This document shows positions 5,906 to 10,542 of a stretch of DNA of 10,542 nucleotides, piece after piece. The notes below the pieces were generated by a model. That model saw nothing but the letters and a program-made list of their open reading frames with translations, was not told where the DNA came from and searched no databases. The DNA is from Bacillota bacterium (GTDB lineage: Bacteria > Bacillota > Clostridia > Lachnospirales > Lachnospiraceae), in the NCBI GenBank assembly GCA_023412855.1, contig JAEZRJ010000048.1, positions 1 to 10,542 of the forward strand. Direction: 5' to 3'. Numbering within the stretch: position 1 is the first letter of the stretch; each line of letters begins with the position of its first letter. The position numbers and the translations under genes are program-made.

Positions 5906-6760
5906 TCACCCTTTTACTCCGCCGGCCGTAAGCCCCGACACCATATATTTCTGAATACAGAAGAATACCGCGAGAATCGGCACCGATACCATAATGGAGG
6001 CTGCCGAGAACAAGGGCCAGCTTCTGCTGTAGTCGTTAGACTGGAGCTGATACAATCCTCCTGCCAGCGTATAGCTCTTTTCGTTCAGTAAAAAAGTGGT
6101 GGCAAATAAATATTCATTCCACACAAATATAAGCACCATGACCGCCGTCACAATGACTGCCGGCCTTGCAAGCGGCAGCACAATTTTCCACAAAAGCTGG
6201 AAATCTCCCGCTCCGTCTATTCTCGATGCCTCCTCAATTTCCACCGGTATGGTATCGAAATATCCCTTCATGTTCCAGACACTGAATATGCACATACTTC
6301 CCGCATACACAATAACAAGTCCTATTTTCGAATCCAGCATTTCCATCGTTTTAAACAAACGGAATATGGCGAACATGGAAAGTATCTGGGGAAATGCGTT
6401 CAGTACAAGCAATAGCTTCAGAATCCCTTTCCTTCCTTTGAATCGGAACCTGGAAAAAGCATAAGATGCTACAACTGCAAAACCGATGGCTACTACCATG
6501 GTCGCTGCACTTAAAATCACCGAGTTGGACAGCCATATAAAAAACGGCTCCTCTGTAATAATTTTTACATAATTTTCTATGGTCAGCGTCTCCGGCCAAA
6601 AGGTAAGTCCGGCCGACAGTGCGCCGCCGCTTCCGCTTAGGGATAGGGAAAGCGCGTATAAAATCGGTACCAATCCCAGAAAACATAATGTAATCAGCAA
6701 TAAATTCAATACAGCCAGCTTTAATTTCGTTTTTATTTTCCTGCGGTTCGTTCTCTTCAT
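5906..6760 (-). CDS. malG: Maltodextrin ABC transporter permease, MalG type
   Basis: A 284-residue inner-membrane permease with a basic N-terminus (MKRTNRRKIKTK) and about six hydrophobic segments, the first at roughly residues 14-40 and the last near 255-272. The EAA loop that contacts the ATPase is EEASRIDGAGDFQLLWKIVLP (176-196), with the invariant Gly183. The ending QKYMVSGLTAGGVKG is typical of MalG. It would pair with the MalF-like permease just upstream to form the membrane channel for maltose or maltodextrins. The start is the ATG at 6758-6760, because AAGGAG lies 7 bases before it; the in-frame TTG two codons earlier is only one base from that site. The gap from the malF-like stop is 51 bases. 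The substrate is inferred from the neighbouring binding protein and amylase. Confidence 0.92.
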   Translation of the reverse strand: MKRTNRRKIKTKLKLAVLNLLLITLCFLGLVPILYALSLSLSGSGGALSAGLTFWPETLTIENYVKIITEEPFFIWLSNSVILSAATMVVAIGFAVVASYAFSRFRFKGRKGILKLLLVLNAFPQILSMFAIFRLFKTMEMLDSKIGLVIVYAGSMCIFSVWNMKGYFDTIPVEIEEASRIDGAGDFQLLWKIVLPLARPAVIVTAVMVLIFVWNEYLFATTFLLNEKSYTLAGGLYQLQSNDYSRSWPLFSAASIMVSVPILAVFFCIQKYMVSGLTAGGVKG

Positions 6761-6811
6761 AACCAAGCTCCTTTACTGTTACCATTTGGCCTGCGGCTTC
6801 ATAGCAGCCCT

Positions 6812-7699
6812 CTAGTCCTCTTCTTTCAGTCCCTTGTTGGTTCCCATCGAAAAACATATAATCAGCATGAAGATTATGATAGAAACCGCCGAGGATAAAC
6901 CATAGTTATTCGATACAAACGCATTTTGGTGGGCATATGTAATAATCGTCTGCAAGGTCGCTCCTGACAGCGCGCCCTTTTGCATCGTCAGAAGGTAGAC
7001 GATGTCGAATTGCTTAAAGGTCGTAAACGTGGTCATGATGACCGCCGGTGCAATAATTCCTCTAAGCGCCGGAACCGTTATATAAATATTCTTGGCCAGA
7101 AATCCCGCACCATCTAACTGGGCGCTTTCGTAATAGCTCTTATCGATACTTTGCAGCGCGCCGTCTATCATCATGATCATAAACGGCAGCGCCATCCACA
7201 GATTCAAGGCGAGGCAGGATAGAAATGCCGGCACATTTTCGGATAAAAAGTTTACCTTTTCCAGTCCCATGGCTGCCAGAAGCTTATTCAGCAGCCCGAA
7301 TTCCGTATTGTACATTCCCACCCTCCAAAGAAGTATGGAAACATATGCCGGCATCGCCCACGGAAACATGAGAAGCGTTTTGTAAAGGCGGCTGAGCTTC
7401 AGCCCCTGCGCATTGAGCGCCAATGCAATGAAGTAAGCAAGAACTACCTGGAGCACAATGTTTACCACCGTCCACAAAATCGTCGTAAGCAGAGCGGATA
7501 GAAATCCTGAATCCAGCTTAAGCAAGGCCCTTGCATAGTTTGAAAGACCTATGATTTCGAAATCGAACCAATGAAACAGATTCATATTGGTAAGTGAAAT
7601 GTATCCCGTGTATAGAATCGGAAATACAATGATCATCCCCACCAGCATAAGGGCAGGCAGGCTGTAGAGCCAGGGCAGCATTTTATTACTTCTTCTCAT
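6812..7699 (-). CDS. malF: Maltodextrin ABC transporter permease, MalF type
   Basis: A 295-residue permease with about six transmembrane segments, starting with LYSLPALMLVGMIIVFPILY (11-30). The EAA loop is ESAQLDGAGFLAKNIYITVP (191-210), with Gly197. It partners the MalG-type permease that follows. It lacks the large periplasmic P2 domain that makes Escherichia coli MalF about 514 residues long, and is also shorter than Bacillus MdxF as I recall it, so it is the compact six-helix form. An AGAGG ribosome site is about 8 bases before the ATG. It follows the binding protein by 67 bases that hold a small hairpin and the repeat word at 7748-7758. No ATPase gene is present in the operon; use of a shared MsmX/UgpC-type ATPase is the usual Firmicutes arrangement (inference). 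Confidence 0.92.
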   Translation of the reverse strand: MRRSNKMLPWLYSLPALMLVGMIIVFPILYTGYISLTNMNLFHWFDFEIIGLSNYARALLKLDSGFLSALLTTILWTVVNIVLQVVLAYFIALALNAQGLKLSRLYKTLLMFPWAMPAYVSILLWRVGMYNTEFGLLNKLLAAMGLEKVNFLSENVPAFLSCLALNLWMALPFMIMMIDGALQSIDKSYYESAQLDGAGFLAKNIYITVPALRGIIAPAVIMTTFTTFKQFDIVYLLTMQKGALSGATLQTIITYAHQNAFVSNNYGLSSAVSIIIFMLIICFSMGTNKGLKEED

Positions 7700-7736
7700 A
7701 TTTAATCCTCTGTTTCTTCCTCATTTCGCCACTATG

Positions 7737-7758
7737 CAGCCTACGGCTGAACAGTAAC
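7737..7758 (-). repeat. Intercistronic hairpin and second TGAACAGTAAC copy
   Basis: CAGCC/GGCTG (7737-7741 with 7745-7749, three-base loop) lies just after the malE-like gene; no T-run follows, so it is not a terminator. The word TGAACAGTAAC overlaps it at 7748-7758 (plus-strand reading) and matches 621-631. A hairpin here could stabilise the binding-protein mRNA, as the REP element between malE and malF does in enteric bacteria (inference by analogy). Confidence 0.45.
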
Positions 7759-7766
7759 CTCATTTC

Positions 7767-9086
7767 TTACTGCATATCTGCAATTGCAGTCTCCGCCTGC
7801 TTCTCGAATTCCTCAGCCGCCGTATTCACATCCTCACCGGATTTGTTTACCGCCGCAAGAAGTTTTTCCGCCGGGTCCCACATCACGCTCATCTGCGGAA
7901 TGTTAGGCATAGGCTGCGCTGTATCCGCAGTGGTCTTCATCGCCATAATCATTTCGTTGGAAGCCACGCCTGAGTCCTCGTAGGCCTTGACATTCGCCGG
8001 AGCGCAATTGAAATTGTTGGCAAGGGCAATTCCTATCTCCGGAGACACTATCGCCGCCAGCACCTCAGCTGCCGCCCCCTTCTTATTCTCCGCCGCATGC
8101 TTCAATACGCCGATTCCCTGAACGCCGGAATAAGGAGCCAAGCCCTTTCCGTTCGGCAAGGTGAAATCAGAAAGTGATTTTATTCCTAAATCGATGCCTG
8201 CGTCTTTGATTCCCGAGATGAGCCAGGGCCCTCCGATAATTGCTGCCGCTTTTTTCTCATTGAATAGCGTAGTTACCGTGTTATAGTCTCCATCCGCCTG
8301 TAACGCAGCAAATTTCTTATTATACTCGATAGCATCCTTCGTCTCCTGAACATTCAGTCCGGGATTGCCCTCTTTATCTATGATATATCCGCCGAAGGCG
8401 TTGATAAAAGGCGCTACGTTGTACGCAGTGGAATGCTGATTGACAACAGCGAAGGTACCTGCTGCCGCATCCGTATTCGCACTCATGTACTCATACAGAT
8501 CCTCTGTCGAAGACGGCACATCTCCATTCCACAGCTCTTTGTTGTACATAAATAATAATGTTTCAAAATAAACCGGCATAAAATACTGCTCATCGCCATA
8601 GATACCTGCTTCCACCGTCATCGGCAGCAAATCTCCCATGACACTTGCATCCACCATGTCTCCAATGGGAGAGAGTATGCCCATTTCAATAAAAGTACCA
8701 AGTGAGTCATGAGCGTAGAAATACATATCGGGGCCGTTTGCCGCATCGTTTCCATACAGCTTAAGCTGATCGGTAAGGCCGGTCTTTTTCTCGAAGCTGA
8801 CGGTGATCTGTTTATCCGCCAATGCCTCATTTACATTGTCCGCAATCGTCTGCATAATTGCCTCATCAGCGTCGTGCCAAATCTTGATTTCTGTCGGTTC
8901 TGCACTCGCCTGCTCTCCTGTGCCTGCCGCCTCTGTGCTTTCATCCGTTGAAGATGCTGCTTCCGCCCCACTAGTCTCCGTACTGTCATCCACCGCAGCG
9001 GTCTGCGTCTGAGCTGCGCTTCCGCAGCCGAATAATGCGCCCGCTGTAAGCAGACCGCACATGATTAAACTAATTCTCTTTTTCAT
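7767..9086 (-). CDS. malE: Maltose/maltodextrin-binding lipoprotein, MalE type
   Basis: A 439-residue solute-binding protein anchored to the outer face of the membrane. Residues 1-20 are a lipoprotein signal (MKKRISLIMCGLLTAGALFG) followed by lipobox Cys21. Residues 22-66 are an Ala/Ser/Thr/Glu-rich linker. The binding domain starts at EIKIWHDADE (66-75). Several segments line up with Escherichia coli MalE from memory: GPDMYFYAHD (118-127), FETLLFMYNKELW (174-186), IGGPWLISGI (284-293) and MPNIPQMS (393-400), the last identical in MalE. This supports maltose/maltodextrin as ligand rather than another sugar. It is the first gene of the operon, with a GGGAG ribosome site 7 bases before the ATG, and is divergent from the LacI-family gene across 246 bases. 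The exact chain length preferred is not predictable here. Confidence 0.93.
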   Translation of the reverse strand: MKKRISLIMCGLLTAGALFGCGSAAQTQTAAVDDSTETSGAEAASSTDESTEAAGTGEQASAEPTEIKIWHDADEAIMQTIADNVNEALADKQITVSFEKKTGLTDQLKLYGNDAANGPDMYFYAHDSLGTFIEMGILSPIGDMVDASVMGDLLPMTVEAGIYGDEQYFMPVYFETLLFMYNKELWNGDVPSSTEDLYEYMSANTDAAAGTFAVVNQHSTAYNVAPFINAFGGYIIDKEGNPGLNVQETKDAIEYNKKFAALQADGDYNTVTTLFNEKKAAAIIGGPWLISGIKDAGIDLGIKSLSDFTLPNGKGLAPYSGVQGIGVLKHAAENKKGAAAEVLAAIVSPEIGIALANNFNCAPANVKAYEDSGVASNEMIMAMKTTADTAQPMPNIPQMSVMWDPAEKLLAAVNKSGEDVNTAAEEFEKQAETAIADMQ

Positions 9087-9143
9087 TTTGCTGCTCCCTT
9101 CTTATACATCAATTCATTTACCTTTAACTTCGTTGCGCCTGAA

Positions 9144-9172
9144 AATATATTTTCTTGGAAAATTTTCCTAAA
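9144..9172 (-). promoter_or_regulatory. Candidate promoter of the maltodextrin operon
   Basis: On the minus strand TATATT (9144-9149, 5/6) has TTTAGG (9167-9172, poor) 17 bases upstream. A weak -35 would suit a regulated promoter. The palindrome at 9157-9168 sits in its spacer. Other -35/-10 pairs in this AT-rich stretch fitted worse. Confidence 0.38.
9157..9171. promoter_or_regulatory. Candidate operator, palindrome GGAAAATTTTCC
   Basis: A perfect 12-bp palindrome at 9157-9168. On the minus strand it reads TTAGGAAAATTTTCC, sharing the 9-base word TTAGGAAAA with the plus-strand lacI-type promoter at 9272-9280. Its position within the likely core promoter of the operon and the divergent LacI-family gene make it the best operator candidate. 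It lacks the central CG common in LacI-family sites. Confidence 0.45.
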
Positions 9173-9193
9173 CACATTTTATTTGCCATGTAT

Positions 9194-9209
9194 TTCAACA
9201 ATTGTTTAA
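9194..9209. promoter_or_regulatory. Second palindrome in the divergent intergenic region
   Basis: AACAATTGTT (9197-9206) is a perfect 10-bp palindrome, extended to 16 positions with one mismatch pair (TTC...TAA). It lies roughly midway between the two divergent promoters and could be an auxiliary operator. AT-rich DNA makes chance palindromes common. Confidence 0.25.
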
Positions 9210-9262
9210 GTTATTTCTACCATTTTATCTTTTTGTCCACAATAGTTTTTTGTGTATTTTGT

Positions 9263-9291
9263 TTGACTTTGTTAGGAAAACGCTATACTAT
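9263..9291 (+). promoter_or_regulatory. Promoter of the LacI-family gene with embedded operator word
   Basis: TTGACT (9263-9268, 5/6) is followed after 17 bases by TACTAT (9286-9291); TATACT (9284-9289) is a better -10 box but with only 15 bases of spacing. TTAGGAAAA (9272-9280) lies between the two boxes, where a bound repressor would block RNA polymerase, suggesting autoregulation (inference). Confidence 0.55.
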
Positions 9292-9332
9292 ATCATTAAT
9301 TTTGTAAATAATTTCGAAGGAGCACGTATCCT

Positions 9333-10358
9333 ATGCCAGTTACAATCAATGACGTCGCCAAAGAAGCCGGTGTTTCCACTTCTACTGTCTCCAAGGTGCT
9401 GAACCATTGGACCACCATTTCTCCGGAAACCACCGCCCGCGTCAATGCGGCTATCGCCAAATTAAACTATACACCCAATGCCAGGGCCGTCAGCTTCGCC
9501 AGAAAGTCTACGCGGAATATCGTATACCTCACCTCTCTCGGCAAGGACGAGGCGTACCGCAATCCGCATATGTTCGACATTATGTGCGGCGTGCACAAGG
9601 AGCTGACCAAGCATAATTACACGTTGGCTCTGGTGGATATCTCTGACGAAGCCTATCCCGGCGAAAGCGTACATAATGTGATTGAAGGAAAATGCGCCGA
9701 CGGCCTGATTATACACGGCTCTGCAGTGACCAAGGAGCTTTCCAAATCGATAACGCAGCAGAACTACCCTCACATCATCATAGGGCACCCCGGCTTCGAA
9801 AGCAGCCTTTGCTGGATCGATACCAATCACGGCCTTGCCGGACAATTTGCGGCGAAGCATATGATTTCCTGCGGTTACAAGGATGTGGCCTTTATCGGAG
9901 GCAGGAAAACTGACTATATCTCCATGCAACGGCAAAAAGGCTTTATCGGCGGGATGTACGAGTACGGCTACCATATTCCCGATGCACATATCGGCTATAC
10001 CGACTCCTCCATTTCGGAGAGCTGTGAGGCCGCCTATTCCATGCTCATCTCCCATCGTCCTCCACAAGCGATTGTCTGTGAAAACAATACCATTGCGCTG
10101 GGTGTAATAAAAGCGGTGGAAAAGCTGAAGCTTAAGGTTCCCGAAGAGGTTGCCCTGCTCGTTTTCGACACATATCCCTATTCCGGCATCCTATCTCCCA
10201 AACCTACGGTAATCGACATCAATGTCTACGATATGGGTGTGCAGGCAGGCGCCACTATTTTAAGAAAACTGAAAAATCCCTCTTTGCTGGTGCAAAGCTA
10301 TACCACCCTTCCGATCGTAATACAAGGGCAGTCCACGCAGCCCTTACGAAAGCAATGA
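9333..10358 (+). CDS. LacI-family transcriptional regulator, probable maltodextrin operon regulator
   Basis: A 341-residue DNA-binding protein. The N-terminal helix-turn-helix is TINDVAKEAGVSTSTVSKVL (4-23). The hinge segment NARAVSFARKSTRNI follows at 49-63. A periplasmic-binding-protein-like effector domain fills the rest, with typical segments such as DGLIIHGS, the IDTNHGLAGQFAAKHMISCGY region and YKDVAFIGG. By alignment with LacI and PurR, Phe55 occupies the position of the hinge-helix leucine (Leu56 in LacI, Leu54 in PurR) that inserts into the operator minor groove. A GGAG site about 10 bases upstream supports the ATG. It is transcribed away from the malE-like operon, the classic layout of a local sugar regulator. 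The name MalR would fit but the effector cannot be read from sequence, so no symbol is given. No clear terminator follows directly. Confidence 0.92.
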   Translation: MPVTINDVAKEAGVSTSTVSKVLNHWTTISPETTARVNAAIAKLNYTPNARAVSFARKSTRNIVYLTSLGKDEAYRNPHMFDIMCGVHKELTKHNYTLALVDISDEAYPGESVHNVIEGKCADGLIIHGSAVTKELSKSITQQNYPHIIIGHPGFESSLCWIDTNHGLAGQFAAKHMISCGYKDVAFIGGRKTDYISMQRQKGFIGGMYEYGYHIPDAHIGYTDSSISESCEAAYSMLISHRPPQAIVCENNTIALGVIKAVEKLKLKVPEEVALLVFDTYPYSGILSPKPTVIDINVYDMGVQAGATILRKLKNPSLLVQSYTTLPIVIQGQSTQPLRKQ

Positions 10359-10367
10359 ACAACTGGC

Positions 10368-10472
10368 TCCGGCAGCACGGCTCCCACACGTTAAGGCAAC
10401 AAGGTTTTTCCAATGATAGAACAAAAGTGTGCTTCTCACACTCTCGCGACCAAGAACTTCGGCAGCACAGCT
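10368..10472. repeat. Short direct and inverted repeats downstream of the regulator
   Basis: TCCGGCAGCACGGCT (10368-10382) and TTCGGCAGCACAGCT (10458-10472) match at 13 of 15 positions, offset by 90 bases. Between and around them lie GAACAAAAG (10419-10427) with CTTTTGTTC (10471-10479), and AGTGTG/CACACT (10426-10431 with 10437-10442, five-base loop). The segment has no plausible gene and may be part of a repeated, foldable intergenic element. Confidence 0.4.
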
Positions 10473-10484
10473 TTTGTTCCGCGC

Positions 10485-10518
10485 GCGCAGCTGCGCATTA
10501 TTTGCCCGAAGGGCTTTT
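10485..10518 (+). repeat. Palindrome GCGCAGCTGCGC and weak terminator-like hairpin
   Basis: GCGCAGCTGCGC (10485-10496) is a perfect 12-bp palindrome in a GC-alternating tract. It is followed by GCCC-GAA-GGGC then TTTT (10504-10518), a stem of only four pairs that could weakly end the regulator transcript. Neither is convincing alone. Confidence 0.35.
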
Positions 10519-10542
10519 ATGTAATAGGAGCACTTTCCTATT
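10517..10542. repeat. Palindromic repeat truncated by the window end
   Basis: AATAGGA (10523-10529) pairs with TCCTATT (10536-10542) across a six-base loop, and the window stops there. The bases before it, TTATGT, together with AATAGGA equal the reverse complement of 2138-2150. The palindrome probably continues beyond the window. Confidence 0.45.

Noticed and set aside
6351..6857. 168-residue minus-strand frame bridging the two permease genes
   Set aside because: Frame-shifted reading of the malF-like end and malG-like start, both of which are intact in their own frames; not a frameshifted gene.
9262..9295. Catabolite-response (cre/CcpA) site around AGGAAAACGCTATACT
   Set aside because: Against the consensus WTGNAANCGNWWNCAW it has at least three mismatches at fixed positions; not supported.
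9462..9520. CRISPR, integrase, transposase or toxin-antitoxin content anywhere in the window
   Set aside because: No regularly spaced repeats and no coding region resembling such proteins were seen; all long frames are explained by the genes listed.
9462..10067. 201-residue minus-strand frame opposite the LacI-family gene
   Set aside because: Antisense shadow of a well-conserved regulator; no independent support.
10504..10520. GCCCGAAGGGC plus TTTT as a definite terminator of the regulator gene
   Set aside because: Only four base pairs and about 150 bases past the stop codon; kept as a weak candidate only.

Overview
The window looks like chromosomal DNA of a low-to-moderate G+C Clostridia member, most likely Lachnospiraceae. 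The evidence is strong AGGAGG-type ribosome binding sites, an rpmG-secE pair of Firmicutes type, a Firmicutes-style maltodextrin ABC operon without its own ATPase, and a FliD-related protein. No phage, transposase, CRISPR array, rRNA or tRNA was recognised. The family assignment is an inference from gene content and style, not from a search.

Layout. (1) 1-370, minus strand: the start of secE (cut by the window edge) preceded by rpmG and a very good sigma-A promoter; this is the beginning of the usual rpmG-secE-nusG translation/secretion operon. (2) 371-735: a divergent intergenic region with an AT-rich tandem duplication, a cluster of inverted repeats that can fold into a three-way junction, and two candidate promoters for the next gene. 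(3) 736-2052, plus strand: an orphan FliD-like protein with recognisable flagellin-IN and FliD_C-type segments but without the usual terminal regions, closed by a rho-independent terminator. (4) 2210-3844, minus strand: a single carboxyltransferase (acyl-CoA carboxylase beta / methylmalonyl-CoA decarboxylase alpha type) with its own promoter; its start is moved to an internal ATG that has the Shine-Dalgarno site. (5) 4036-9086, minus strand: a maltodextrin operon, in transcription order binding lipoprotein (malE-like), two permeases (malF-like, malG-like) and a cytosolic neopullulanase/maltogenic amylase of GH13_20 type, ending in a strong terminator. (6) 9333-10358, plus strand: a LacI-family regulator divergent from that operon. 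(7) 10359-10542: non-coding, repeat-rich DNA.

How the genes work together: the lipoprotein captures maltodextrins outside the membrane, the two permeases form the channel and probably use a shared MsmX/UgpC-type ATPase encoded elsewhere, and the amylase cuts the imported oligosaccharides in the cytosol. The divergent LacI-type protein is the obvious candidate regulator. The same 9-base word, TTAGGAAAA, lies in the core of both divergent promoters, in the malE-like one as part of a perfect 12-bp palindrome, which makes it the best operator candidate.

Most of the window is ordinary metabolism. The items most worth a second look are the orphan FliD-like gene and its structured upstream region, the shared operator word together with the regulator's unusual hinge residue, the substrate-determining Ile of the carboxyltransferase, and dispersed repeat words between genes, including one palindrome cut by the window end.
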